NCBI RefSeq assembly: GCF_050947335.1
Contig: NW_027473532.1
Coordinates: 124,001 to 188,000, forward strand
Reading direction: 5' to 3'
DNA length: 64,000 bases
Origin: Megachile rotundata
Taxonomy: Eukaryota; Arthropoda; Insecta; Hymenoptera; Megachilidae
Every line of letters starts with the position of its first letter. The stretch's first letter is position 1. The notes below the pieces were generated by a model, which had not been told where the DNA came from, did no database searches, and saw only the letters and a program-made list of their open reading frames with translations. A program made the translations under genes and the position numbers. Of this stretch, positions 19,995-34,138 are shown in pieces.

Positions 19995-22900
19995 CAGCGG
20001 ATATGTGCGAATTAGAGGCTGAATCGTGCGAAAATGAGCATAATTCGTTCAAAACGAACAAAATTGTTCATTGTGGTGTTGAATTGTGCTCAGTTACGAT
20101 AACTTAACATGACTAGATAGTACAGAGTCGAATTACAGCGGATATGTGCGAATTAGAGGCTGAATCGTTCGAAAATGAGCAAATTTCGTTCAAAACGAGC
20201 AAAATTCGTGCAAAACGAGCAAAATTGTTCATTGTGGTGTTGAATTGTGCTCAGATAGGATAACTTAGCATAACTAGATAGTACAGAGTCGAATTGCAGC
20301 GGATATGTGCGAATTAGAGGCTGAATCGTGCGAAAATGGGCATAATTCGTTCAAAACGAGCAAAATTGTTCATTGTGGTGTTGAATTGTGCTCAGTTACG
20401 ATAACTTAACATGACTAGATAGTACAGAGTCGAATTACAGCGGATATGTGCGAATTAGAGGCTGAATCGATCGAAAATGAGCAAAATTCGTTCAAAACGA
20501 GCAAAATTCGTGCAAAACGAGCAAAATTGCTCATTGTGGTGTTGAATTGTGCTCAGATAGGATAACTTAACATAACTAGATAGTACAGAGTCGAATCACA
20601 GCGGATATGTGCGAATTAGAGGCTGAATCGTGCGAAAATGAGCATAATTCGTGCAAAACGAGCAAAATTGTTCGTTGTGGTGTTGAATTGTGCTCAGATA
20701 GGATAACCTAACATAACTAGATAGTACAGAGTCGAATTGCAGCGGATATGTGCGAATTAGAGGCTGAATCGTGCGAAAATGAGCATAATTCGTGCAAAAC
20801 GAGCAAAATTGTTCGTTGTGGTGTTGAATTGTGCTCAGATAGGATAACCTAACATAACTAGATAGTACAGAGTCGAATTGCAGCGGATATGTGCGAATTA
20901 GAGGCTGAATCGTGCGAAAATGAGCATAATTCGTTCAAAACGAGCAAAATTGTTCATTGTGGTGTTGAATTGTGCTCAGTTACGATAACTTAACATGACT
21001 AGATAGTACAGAGTCGAATTACAGCGGATATGTGCGAATTAGAGGCTGAATCGTTCGAAAATGAGCAAAATTCGTTCAAAACGAGCAAAATTCGTGCAAA
21101 ACGAGCAAAATTGTTCATTATGGTGTTGAATTGTGCTCAGATAGGATAACTTAACATAACTAGATAGTACAGAGTCGAATTGCAGCGGATATGTGCGAAT
21201 TAGAGGCTGAATCGTGCGAAAATGAGCATAATTCGTTCAAAACGAGCAAAATTGTTCATTGTGGTGTTGAATTGTGCTCAGTTACGATAACTTAACATGA
21301 CTAGATAGTACAGAGTCGAATTACAGCGGATATGTGCGAATTAGAGGCTGAATCGTTCGAAAATGAGCAAATTTCGTTCAAAACGAGCAAAATTCGTGCA
21401 AAACGCGCAAAATTGTTCATTGTGGTGTTGAATTGTGCTCAGTTACGATAACTTAACATGAGTAGATAGTACAGAGTCGAATTACAGCGGATATGTGCGA
21501 ATTAGAGGCTGAATCGTGCGAAAATGAGCATAATTCGTGCAAAACGAGCAAAATTGTTCATTGTGGTGTCGAATTGCGCCCAGATAGGATAACTTAACAA
21601 AACTAGATAGTACAGAGTCGAATTGCAGCGGAAATGTGCGAATTAGAGGCTGAATCGTGCGAAAATGAGCATAATTCGTGCAAAACGAGCAAAATTGTTC
21701 GTTGTGGTGTTGAATTGTGCTCAGATAGGATAACCTAACATAACTAGATAGTACAGAGTCGAATTGCAGCGGATATGTGCGAATTAGAGGCTGAATCGTG
21801 CGAAAATGAGCATAATTCGTGCAAAACGAGCAAAATTGTTCGTTGTGGTGTTGAATTGTGCTCAGATAGGATAACCTAACATAACTAGATAGTACAGAGT
21901 CGAATTGCAGCGGATATGTGCGAATTAGAGGCTGAATCGTGCGAAAATGAGCATAATTCGTGCAAAACGAGCAAAATTGTTCATTGTGGTGTCGAATTGC
22001 GCCCAGATAGGATAACTTAACATAACTAGATAGTACAGAGTCGAATTGCAGCGGAAATGTGCGAATTAGAGGCTGAATCGTGCGAAAATGAGCATAATTC
22101 GTGCAAAACGAGCAAAATTGTTCATTGTGGTGTTGAATTGTGCTCAGATAGGATAACTTAACATAACTAGATAGTACAGAGTCGAATTACAGCGGATATG
22201 TGCGAACTAGAGGCTGAATCGTGCGAAAATGAGCATAATTCGTGCAAAACGAGCAAAATTGTTCATTGTGGTGTCGAATTGTGCTCAGATAGGATAACTT
22301 AACATAACTAGATAGTACAGAGTCGAATTGCAGCGGATATGTGCGAATTAGAGGCTGAATCGTTCGAAAATGAGCAAAATTCGTTCAAAACGAGCAAAAT
22401 TCGTGCAAAACGAGCAAAATTGTTCATTGTGGTGTTGAATTGTGCTCAGATAGGATAACTTAACATAACTAGATAGTACAGAGTCGAATTGCAGCGGATA
22501 TGTGCGAATTAGAGGCTGAATCGTGCGAAAATGAGCATAATTCGTGCAAAACGAGCAAAATTGTTCGTTGTGGTGTTGAATTGTGCTCAGATAGGATAAC
22601 CTAACATAACTAGATAGTGCAGAGTCGAATTGCAGCGGATATGTGCGAATTAGAGGCTGAATCGTGCGAAAATGAGCATAATTCGTGCAAAACGAGCAAA
22701 ATTGTTCATTATGGTGTTGAATTGTGCTCAGATAGGATAACTTAACATAACTAGATAGCACAGAGTCGAATTGCAGCGGATATGTGCGAATTAGAGGCTG
22801 AATCGTGCGAAAATGAGCATAATTCGTGCAAAACGAGCAAAACTGTTCATTGTGGTGTCGAATTGTGCTCAGATAGGATAACTTAACATAACTAGATAGT

Positions 22901-23946
22901 ACAGAGTCGAATTACAGCGGATATGTGCGAATTAGAGGCTGAATCGTTCGAAAATGAGCAAAATTCGTTCAAAACGAGCATAATTCGTGCAAAACGAGCA
23001 AAATTGTTCATTGTGGTGTTGAATTGTGCTCAGATAGGATAACTTAACATAACTAGATAGTACAGAGTCGAATTGCAGCGGATATGTGCGAATTAGAGGC
23101 TGAATCGTGCGAAAATGAGCATAATTCGTGCAAAACGAGCAAAATTGTTCATTATGGTGTTGAATTGTGCTCAGATAGGATAACTTAACATAACTAGATA
23201 GCACAGAGTCGAATTACAGCGGATATGTGCGAATTAGAGGCTGAATCGTTCGAAAATGAGCAAAATTCGTTCAAAACGAGCATAATTCGTGCAAAACGAG
23301 CAAAATTGTTCATTGTGGTGTTGAATTGTGCTCAGATAGGATAACTTAACATAACTAGATAGTACAGAGTCGAATTGCAGCGGATATGTGCGAATTAGAG
23401 GCTGAATCGTGCGAAAATGAGCATAATTCGTGCAAAACGAGCAAAATTGTTCATTATGGTGTTGAATTGTGCTCAGATAGGATAACTTAACATAACTAGA
23501 TAGCACAGAGTCGAATTGCAGCGGATATGTGCGAATTAGAGGCTGAATCGTGCGATAATGAGCATAATTCGTGCAAAACGAGCAAAACTGTTCATTGTGG
23601 TGTCGAATTGTGCTCAGATAGGATAACTTAACATAACTAGATAGTACAGAGTCGAATTACAGCGGATATGTGCGAATTAGAGGCTGAATCGTTCGAAAAT
23701 GAGCAAAATTCGTTCAAAACGAGCATAATTCGTGCAAAACGAGCAAAATTGTTCATTGTGGTGTTGAATTGTGCTCAGATAGGATAACTTAACATAACTA
23801 GATAGTACAGAGTCGAATTGCAGCGGATATGTGCGAATTAGAGGCTGAATCGTGCGAAAATGAGCATAATTCGTGCAAAACGAGCAAAATTGTTCATTGT
23901 GGTGTCGAATTGTGCTCAGATAGGATAACTTAACATAACTAGATAG
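19995..23946. repeat. Block D, near-identical to 51791-55742
   Basis: Displacement is constant at 31796 bp. Rare private variants are shared, including aattgctcat (20526 and 52322) and the aacaaaac change (21597 and 53393), as well as the order of all long and short monomers. The copies part at 23947 (gcacag against gtacag), after which block D has extra 443-bp material. Confidence 0.8.
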
Positions 23947-24119
23947 CACAGAGTCGAATTGCAGCGGATATGTGCGAATTAGAGGCTGAATCGTGCGATA
24001 ATGAGCATAATTCGTGCAAAACGAGCAAAACTGTTCATTGTGGTGTCGAATTGTGCTCAGATAGGATAACTTAACATAACTAGATAGTACAGAGTCGAAT
24101 TACAGCGGATATGTGCGAA
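23234..24119. repeat. Tandem 443-bp trimer (161+141+141), two copies
   Basis: The unit of a long monomer, a short gatagcacag monomer and a short gtgcgataatg monomer repeats with a 443-bp step (23234 to 23677). The second copy differs by carrying gtgtcgaattg where the first has atggtgttgaa (near 23902). Confidence 0.75.
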
Positions 24120-27100
24120 TTAGAGGCTGAATCGTTCGAAAATGAGCAAAATTCGTTCAAAACGAGCATAATTCGTGCAAAACGAGCAAAATTGTTCATT
24201 GTGGTGTTGAATTGTGCTCAGATAGGATAACTTAACATAACTAGATAGTACAGAGTCGAATTGCAGCGGATATGTGCGAATTAGAGGCTGAATCGTGCGA
24301 AAATGAGCATAATTCGTGCAAAACGAGCAAAATTGTTCATTGTGGTGTCGAATTGTGCTCAGATAGGATAACTTAACATAACTAGATAGTACAGAGTCGA
24401 ATTGCAGCGGATATGTGCGAATTAGAGGCTGAATCGTTCGAAAATGAGCAAAATTCGTTCAAAACGAGCAAAATTCGTGCAAAACGAGCAAAATTGTTCA
24501 TTGTGGTGTTGAATTGTGCTCAGTTACGATAACTTAACATGACTAGATAGTACAGAGTCGAATTACAGCGGATATGTGCGAATTAGGGGCTGAATCGTGC
24601 GAAAATAAGCATAATTCGTTCAAAACGAGCAAAATTGTTCATTGTGGTGTTGAATTGTGCTCAGTTACGACAACTTAACATGACTAGATAGTACAGAGTC
24701 GAATTACAGCGGATATGTGCGAATTAGAGGCTGAATCGTTCGAAAATGAGCAAATTTCGTTCAAAACGAGCAAAATTCGTGCAAAACGAGCAAAATTGTT
24801 CATTGTGGTGTTGAATTGTGCTCAGATAGGATAACTTAGCATAACTAGATAGTACAGAGTCGAATCACAGCGGATATGTGCGAATTAGAGGCTGAATCGT
24901 GCGAAAATGAGCATAATTCGTGCAAAACGAGCAAAATTGTTCGTTGTGGTGTTGAATTGTGCTCAGATAGGATAACCTAACATAACTAGATAGTACAGAG
25001 TCGAATTGCAGCGGATATGTGCGAATTAGAGGCTGAATCGTGCGAAAATGAGCATAATTCGTGCAAAACGAGCAAAATTGTTCGTTGTGGTGTTGAATTG
25101 TGCTCAGATAGGATAACCTAACATAACTAGATAGTACAGAGTCGAATTGCAGCGGATATGTGCGAATTAGAGGCTGAATCGTGCGAAAATGAGCATAATT
25201 CGTTCAAAACGAGCAAAATTGTTCATTGTGGTGTTGAATTGTGCTCAGTTACGATAACTTAACATGACTAGATAGTACAGAGTCGAATTACAGCGGATAT
25301 GTGCGAATTAGAGCCTGAATCGTTCGAAAATGAGCAAAATTCGTTCAAAACGAGCAAAATTCGTGCAAAACGAGCAAAATTGTTCATTATGGTGTTGAAT
25401 TGTGCTCCGATAGGATAACTTAACATAACTAGATAGTACAGAGTCGAATTGCAGCGGATATGTGCGAATTAGAGGCTGAATCGTGCGAAAATGAGCATAA
25501 TTCGTTCAAAACGAGCAAAATTGTTCATTGTGGTGTTGAATTGTGCTCAGTTACGATAACTTAACATGACTAGATAGTACAGAGTCGAATTACAGCGGAT
25601 ATGTGCGAATTAGAGGCTGAATCGTTCGAAAATGAGCAAATTTCGTTCAAAACGAGCAAAATTCGTGCAAAACGCGCAAAATTGTTCATTGTGGTGTTGA
25701 ATTGTGCTCAGTTACGATAACTTAACATGAGTAGATAGTACAGAGTCGAATTACAGCGGATATGTGCGAATTAGAGGCTGAATCGTGCGAAAATGAGCAT
25801 AATTTGTGCAAAACGAGCAAAATTGTTCATTGTGGTGTCGAATTGTGCTCAGATAGGATAACTTAACATAACTAGATAGTACAGAGTCGAATTGCAGCGG
25901 ATATGTGCGAATTAGAGGCTGAATCGTTCGAAAATGAGCAAAATTCGTTCAAAACGAGCAAAATTCGTGCAAAACGAGCAAAATTGTTCATTGTGGTGTT
26001 GAATTGTGCTCAGATAGGATAACTTAACATAACTAGATAGTACAGAGTCGAATTGCAGCGGATATGTGCGAATTAGAGGCTGAATCGTGCGAAAATGAGC
26101 ATAATTCGTGCAAAACGAGCAAAATTGTTCGTTGTGGTGTTGAATTGTGCTCAGATAGGATAACCTAACATAACTAGATAGTGCAGAGTCGAATTGCAGC
26201 GGATATGTGCGAATTAGAGGCTGAATCGTGCGAAAATGAGCATGATTCGTGCAAAACGAGCAAAATTGTTCATTATGGTGTTGAATTGTGCTCAGATAGG
26301 ATAACTTAACATAACTAGATAGCACAGAGTCGAATTGCAGCGGATATGTGCGAATTAGAGGCTGAATCGTGCGAAAATGAGCATAATTCGTGCAAAACGA
26401 GCAAAACTGTTCATTGTGGTGTCGAATTGTGCTCAGATAGGATAACTTAACATAACTAGATAGTACAGAGTCGAATTACAGCGGATATGTGCGAATTAGA
26501 GGCTGAATCGTTCGAAAATGAGCAAAATTCGTTCAAAACGAGCATAATTCGTGCAAAACGAGCAAAATTGTTCATTGTGGTGTTGAATTGTGCTCAGATA
26601 GGATAACTTAACATAACTAGATAGTACAGAGTCGAATTGCAGCGGATATGTGCGAATTAGAGGCTGAATCGTGCGAAAATGAGCATAATTCGTGCAAAAC
26701 GAGCAAAATTGTTCATTATGGTGTTGAATTGTGCTCAGATAGGATAACTTAACATAACTAGATAGCACAGAGTCGAATTGCAGCGGATATGTGCGAATTA
26801 GAGGCTGAATCGTGCGATAATGAGCATAATTCGTGCAAAACGAGCAAAACTGTTCATTGTGGTGTTGAATTGTGCTCAGATAGGATAACCTAACATAACT
26901 AGATAGTGCAGAGTCGAATTGCAGCGGATATGTGCGAATTAGAGGCTGAATCGTGCGAAAATGAGCATAATTCGTGCAAAACGAGCAAAATTGTTCATTA
27001 TGGTGTTGAATTGTGCTCAGATAGGATAACTTAACATAACTAGATAGCACAGAGTCGAATTGCAGCGGATATGTGCGAATTAGAGGCTGAATCGTGCGAT

Positions 27101-27923
27101 AATGAGCATAATTCGTGCAAAACGAGCAAAACTGTTCATTGTGGTGTCGAATTGTGCTCAGATAGGATAACTTAACATAACTAGATAGTACAGAGTCGAA
27201 TTACAGCGGATATGTGCGAATTAGAGGCTGAATCGTTCGAAAATGAGCAAAATTCGTTCAAAACGAGCATAATTCGTGCAAAACGAGCAAAATTGTTCAT
27301 TGTGGTGTTGAATTGTGCTCAGATAGGATAACTTAACATAACTAGATAGTACAGAGTCGAATTGCAGCGGATATGTGCGAATTAGAGGCTGAATCGTGCG
27401 AAAATGAGCATAATTCGTGCAAAACGAGCAAAATTGTTCATTGTGGTGTCGAATTGTGCTCAGATAGGATAACTTAACATAACTAGATAGTACAGAGTCG
27501 AATTGCAGCGGATATGTGCGAATTAGAGGCTGAATCGTTCGAAAATGAGCAAAATTCGTTCAAAACGAGCAAAATTCGTGCAAAACGAGCAAAATTGTTC
27601 ATTGTGGTGTTGAATTGTGCTCAGTTACGATAACTTAACATGACTAGATAGTACAGAGTCGAATTACAGCGGATATGTGCGAATTAGGGGCTGAATCGTG
27701 CGAAAATAAGCATAATTCGTTCAAAACGAGCAAAATTGTTCATTGTGGTGTTGAATTGTGCTCAGTTACGACAACTTAACATGACTAGATAGTACAGAGT
27801 CGAATTACAGCGGATATGTGCGAATTAGAGGCTGAATCGTGCGAAAATGAGCATAATTCGTGCAAAACGAGCAAAATTGTTCATTGTGGTGTTGAATTGT
27901 GCTCAGTTACGATAACTTAACAT

Positions 27924-27947
27924 GACCAGATAGTACAGAGTCAAATT
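27924..27947 (+). other. Unoccupied copy of the retrotransposon target site
   Basis: Same diagnostic pair (gaccagatag ... gagtcaaatt), uninterrupted. Confidence 0.8.
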
Positions 27948-28555
27948 ACAGCGGATATGTGCGAATTAGAGGCTGAATCGTGCGAAAATGAGCATAATTC
28001 GTTCAAAACGAACAAAATTGTTCATTGTGGTGTTGAATTGTGCTCAGTTACGATAACTTAACATGACTAGATAGTACAGAGTCGAATTACAGCGGATATG
28101 TGCGAATTAGAGGCTGAATCGTTCGAAAATGAGCAAATTTCGTTCAAAACGAGCAAAATTCGTTCAAAACGAGCAAAATTGTTCATTGTGGTGTTGAATT
28201 GTGCTCAGATAGGATAACTTAGCATAACTAGATAGTACAGAGTCGAATTGCAGCGGATATGTGCGAATTAGAGGCTGAATCGTGCGAAAATGGGCATAAT
28301 TCGTTCAAAACGAGCAAAATTGTTCATTGTGGTGTTGAATTGTGCTCAGTTACGATAACTTAACGTGACTAGATAGTACAGAGTCGAATTACAGCGGATA
28401 TGTGCGAATTAGAGGCTGAATCGATCGAAAATGAGCAAAATTCGTTCAAAACGAGCAAAATTCGTGCAAAACGAGCAAAATTGTTCATTGTGGTGTTGAA
28501 TTGTGCTCAGATAGGATAACTTAACATAACTAGATAGTACAGAGTCGAATCACAG

Positions 28556-31500
28556 CGGATATGTGCGAATTAGAGGCTGAATCGTGCGAAAATGAGCATA
28601 ATTCGTGCAAAACGAGCAAAATTGTTCGTTGTGGTGTTGAATTGTGCTCAGATAGGATAACCTAACATAACTAGATAGTACAGAGTCGAATTGCAGCGGA
28701 TATGTGCGAATTAGAGGCTGAATCGTGCGAAAATGAGCATAATTCGTGCAAAACGAGCAAAATTGTTCGTTGTGGTGTTGAATTGTGCTCAGATAGGATA
28801 ACCTAACATAACTAGATAGTACAGAGTCGAATTGCAGCGGATATGTGCGAATTAGAGGCTGAATCGTGCGAAAATGAGCATAATTCGTTCAAAACGAGCA
28901 AAATTGTTCATTGTGGTGTTGAATTGTGCTCAGTTACGATAACTTAACGTGACTAGATAGTACAGAGTCGAATTACAGCGGATATGTGCGAATTAGAGGC
29001 TGAATCGTTCGAAAATGAGCAAAATTCGTTCAAAACGAGCAAAATTCGTGCAAAACGAGCAAAATTGTTCATTATGGTGTTGAATTGTGCTCAGATAGGA
29101 TAACTTAACATAACTAGATAGTACAGAGTCGAATTGCAGCGGATATGTGCGAATTAGAGGCTGAATCGTGCGAAAATGAGCATAATTCGTTCAAAACGAG
29201 CAAAATTGTTCATTGTGGTGTTGAATTGTGCTCAGTTACGATAACTTAACATGACTAGATAGTACAGAGTCGAATTACAGCGGATATGTGCGAATTAGAG
29301 GCTGAATCGTTCGAAAATGAGCAAATTTCGTTCAAAACGAGCAAAATTCGTGCAAAACGCGCAAAATTGTTCATTGTGGTGTTGAATTGTGCTCAGTTAC
29401 GATAACTTAACATGAGTAGATAGTACAGAGTCGAATTACAGCGGATATGTGCGAATTAGAGGCTGAATCGTGCGAAAATGAGCATAATTCGTGCAAAACG
29501 AGCAAAATTATTCATTGTGGTGTCGAATTGCGCCCAGATAGGATAACTTAACATAACTAGATAGTACAGAGTCGAATTGCAGCGGAAATGTGCGAATTAG
29601 AGGCTGAATCGTGCGAAAATGAGCATAATTCGTGCAAAACGAGCAAAATTGTTCATTGTGGTGTTGAATTGTGCTCAGATAGGATAACTTAACATAACTA
29701 GATAGTACAGAGTCGAATTACAGCGGATATGTGCGAATTAGAGGCTGAATCGTGCGAAAATGAGCATAATTCGTGCAAAACGAGCAAAATTGTTCATTGT
29801 GGTGTCGAATTGTGCTCAGATAGGATAACTTAACATAACTAGATAGTACAGAGTCGAATTGCAGCGGATATGTGCGAATTAGAGGCTGAATCGTTCGAAA
29901 ATGAGCAAAATTCGTTCAAAACGAGCAAAATTCGTGCAAAACGAGCAAAATTGTTCATTGTGGTGTTGAATTGTGCTCAGATAGGATAACTTAACATAAC
30001 TAGATAGTACAGAGTCGAATTGCAGCGGATATGTGCGAATTAGAGGCTGAATCGTGCGAAAATGAGCATAATTCGTGCAAAACGAGCAAAATTGTTCGTT
30101 GTGGTGTTGAATTGTGCTCAGATAGGATAACCTAACATAACTAGATAGTGCAGAGTCGAATTGCAGCGGATATGTGCGAATTAGAGGCTGAATCGTTCGA
30201 AAATGAGCAAAATTCGTTCAAAACGAGCAAAATTCGTGCAAAACGAGCAAAATTGTTCATTGTGGTGTTGAATTGTGCTCAGTTACGATAACTTAACATG
30301 ACTAGATAGTACAGAGTCGAATTACAGCGGATATGTGCGAATTAGGGGCTGAATCGTGCGAAAATAAGCATAATTCGTTCAAAACGAGCAAAATTGTTCA
30401 TTGTGGTGTTGAATTGTGCTCAGTTACGACAACTTAACATGACTAGATAGTACAGAGTCGAATTACAGCGGATATGTGCGAATTAGAGGCTGAATCGTTC
30501 GAAAATGAGCAAATTTCGTTCAAAACGAGCAAAATTCGTGCAAAACGCGCAAAATTGTTCATTGTGGTGTTGAATTGTGCTCAGTTACGATAACTTAACA
30601 TGAGTAGATAGTACAGAGTCGAATTACAGCGGATATGTGCGAATTAGAGGCTGAATCGTGCGAAAATGAGCATAATTCGTGCAAAACGAGCAAAATTGTT
30701 CGTTGTGGTGTTGAATTGTGCTCAGATAGGATAACCTAACATAACTAGATAGTACAGAGTCGAATTGCAGCGGATATGTGCGAATTAGAGGCTGAATCGT
30801 GCGAAAATGAGCATAATTCGTGCAAAACGAGCAAAATTGTTCGTTGTGGTGTTGAATTGTGCTCAGATAGGATAACCTAACATAACTAGATAGTACAGAG
30901 TCGAATTGCAGCGGATATGTGCGAATTAGAGGCTGAATCGTGCGAAAATGAGCATAATTCGTGCAAAACGAGCAAAATTGTTCGTTGTGGTGTTGAATTG
31001 TGCTCAGATAGGATAACCTAACATAACTAGATAGTACAGAGTCGAATTGCAGCGGATATGTGCGAATTAGAGGCTGAATCGTGCGAAAATGAGCATAATT
31101 CGTTCAAAACGAGCAAAATTGTTCATTGTGGTGTTGAATTGTGCTCAGTTACGATAACTTAACGTGACTAGATAGTACAGAGTCGAATTACAGCGGATAT
31201 GTGCGAATTAGAGGCTGAATCGTTCGAAAATGAGCAAAATTCGTTCAAAACGAGCAAAATTCGTGCAAAACGAGCAAAATTGTTCATTATGGTGTTGAAT
31301 TGTGCTCAGATAGGATAACTTAACATAACTAGATAGTACAGAGTCGAATTGCAGCGGATATGTGCGAATTAGAGGCTGAATCGTGCGAAAATGAGCATAA
31401 TTCGTTCAAAACGAGCAAAATTGTTCATTGTGGTGTTGAATTGTGCTCAGTTACGATAACTTAACATGACTAGATAGTACAGAGTCGAATTACAGCGGAT

Positions 31501-32710
31501 ATGTGCGAATTAGAGGCTGAATCGTTCGAAAATGAGCAAATTTCGTTCAAAACGAGCAAAATTCGTGCAAAACGCGCAAAATTGTTCATTGTGGTGTTGA
31601 ATTGTGCTCAGTTACGATAACTTAACATGAGTAGATAGTACAGAGTCGAATTACAGCGGATATGTGCGAATTAGAGGCTGAATCGTGCGAAAATGAGCAT
31701 AATTCGTGCAAAACGAGCAAAATTATTCATTGTGGTGTCGAATTGCGCCCAGATAGGATAACTTAACATAACTAGATAGTACAGAGTCGAATTGCAGCGG
31801 AAATGTGCGAATTAGAGGCTGAATCGTGCGAAAATGAGCATAATTCGTGCAAAACGAGCAAAATTGTTCATTGTGGTGTTGAATTGTGCTCAGATAGGAT
31901 AACTTAACATAACTAGATAGTACAGAGTCGAATTACAGCGGATATGTGCGAATTAGAGGCTGAATCGTGCGAAAATGAGCATAATTCGTGCAAAACGAGC
32001 AAAATTGTTCATTGTGGTGTCGAATTGTGCTCAGATAGGATAACTTAACATAACTAGATAGTACAGAGTCGAATTGCAGCGGATATGTGCGAATTAGAGG
32101 CTGAATCGTTCGAAAATGAGCAAAATTCGTTCAAAACGAGCAAAATTCGTGCAAAACGAGCAAAATTGTTCATTGTGGTGTTGAATTGTGCTCAGATAGG
32201 ATAACTTAACATAACTAGATAGTACAGAGTCGAATTGCAGCGGATATGTGCGAATTAGAGGCTGAATCGTGCGAAAATGAGCATAATTCGTGCAAAACGA
32301 GCAAAATTGTTCGTTGTGGTGTTGAATTGTGCTCAGATAGGATAACCTAACATAACTAGATAGTGCAGAGTCGAATTGCAGCGGATATGTGCGAATTAGA
32401 GGCTGAATCGTTCGAAAATGAGCAAAATTCGTTCAAAACGAGCAAAATTCGTGCAAAACGAGCAAAATTGTTCATTGTGGTGTTGAATTGTGCTCAGTTA
32501 CGATAACTTAACATGACTAGATAGTACAGAGTCGAATTACAGCGGATATGTGCGAATTAGGGGCTGAATCGTGCGAAAATAAGCATAATTCGTTCAAAAC
32601 GAGCAAAATTGTTCATTGTGGTGTTGAATTGTGCTCAGTTACGACAACTTAACATGACTAGATAGTACAGAGTCGAATTACAGCGGATATGTGCGAATTA
32701 GAGGCTGAAT
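28556..32710. repeat. Tandem pair of a 2215-bp higher-order repeat
   Basis: 28556-30495 matches 30771-32710 at displacement 2215. The rare variants aacgtgacta (28946 and 31161), aaattattc (29510 and 31725) and ttaggggctg (30342 and 32557) all keep this spacing. 2215 equals ten 141-bp plus five 161-bp monomers. The match ends where one copy has cgttcgaaaatgagcaaattt and the other cgatcgaaaatgagcaaaatt. Confidence 0.8.
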
Positions 32711-33997
32711 CGATCGAAAATGAGCAAAATTCGTTCAAAACGAGCAAAATTCGTGCAAAACGAGCAAAATTGTTCATTGTGGTGTTGAATTGTGCTCAGA
32801 TAGGATAACTTAACATAACTAGATAGTACAGAGTCGAATCACAGCGGATATGTGCGAATTAGAGGCTGAATCGTGCGAAAATGAGCATAATTCGTGCAAA
32901 ACGAGCAAAATTGTTCGTTGTGGTGTTGAATTGTGCTCAGATAGGATAACCTAACATAACTAGATAGTACAGAGTCGAATTGCAGCGGATATGTGCGAAT
33001 TAGAGGCTGAATCGTGCGAAAATGAGCATAATTCGTGCAAAACGAGCAAAATTGTTCGTTGTGGTGTTGAATTGTGCTCAGATAGGATAACCTAACATAA
33101 CTAGATAGTACAGAGTCGAATTGCAGCGGATATGTGCGAATTAGAGGCTGAATCGTGCGAAAATGAGCATAATTCGTTCAAAACGAGCAAAATTGTTCAT
33201 TGTGGTGTTGAATTGTGCTCAGTTACGATAACTTAACATGACTAGATAGTACAGAGTCGAATTACAGCGGATATGTGCGAATTAGAGGCTGAATCGTTCG
33301 AAAATGAGCAAAATTCGTTCAAAACGAGCAAAATTCGTGCAAAACGAGCAAAATTGTTCATTATGGTGTTGAATTGTGCTCAGATAGGATAACTTAACAT
33401 AACTAGATAGTACAGAGTCGAATTGCAGCGGATATGTGCGAATTAGAGGCTGAATCGTGCGAAAACGAGCATAATTCGTTCAAAACGAGCAAAATTGTTC
33501 ATTGTGGTGTTGAATTGTGCTCAGTTACGATAACTTAACATGACTAGATAGTACAGAGTCGAATTACAGCGGATATGTGCGAATTAGAGGCTGAATCGTT
33601 CGAAAATGAGCAAATTTCGTTCAAAACGAGCAAAATTCGTGCAAAACGCGCAAAATTGTTCATTGTGGTGTTGAATTGTTCTCAGTTACGATAACTTAAC
33701 ATGAGTAGATAGTACAGAGTCGAATTACAGCGGATATGTGCGAATTAGAGGCTGAATCGTGCGAAAATGAGCATAATTCGTGCAAAACGAGCAAAATTGT
33801 TCATTGTGGTGTCGAATTGCGCCCAGATAGGATAACTTAACATAACTAGATAGTACAGAGTCGAATTACAGCGGATATGTGCGAATTAGAGGCTGAATCG
33901 TGCGAAAATGAGCATAATTCGTGCAAAACGAGCAAAATTGTTCATTGTGGTGTCGAATTGTGCTCAGATAGGATAACTTAACATAACTAGATAGTAC

Positions 33998-34138
33998 AGA
34001 GTCGAATTACAGCGGATATGTGCGAATTAGAGGCTGAATCGTTCGAAAATGAGCAAAATTCGTGCAAAACGAGCAAAATTGTTCATTGTGGTGTCGAATT
34101 GTGCTCAGATAGGATAACTTAACATAACTAGATAGTAC
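33998..34138. repeat. Hybrid monomer: long-class variants at short length
   Basis: This 141-bp monomer has the ttcgaaaatgagcaa variants otherwise linked to the 161-bp class but lacks the extra 20-bp subunit. It reads as a long monomer that lost one subunit, or a recombinant between classes. Confidence 0.7.
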
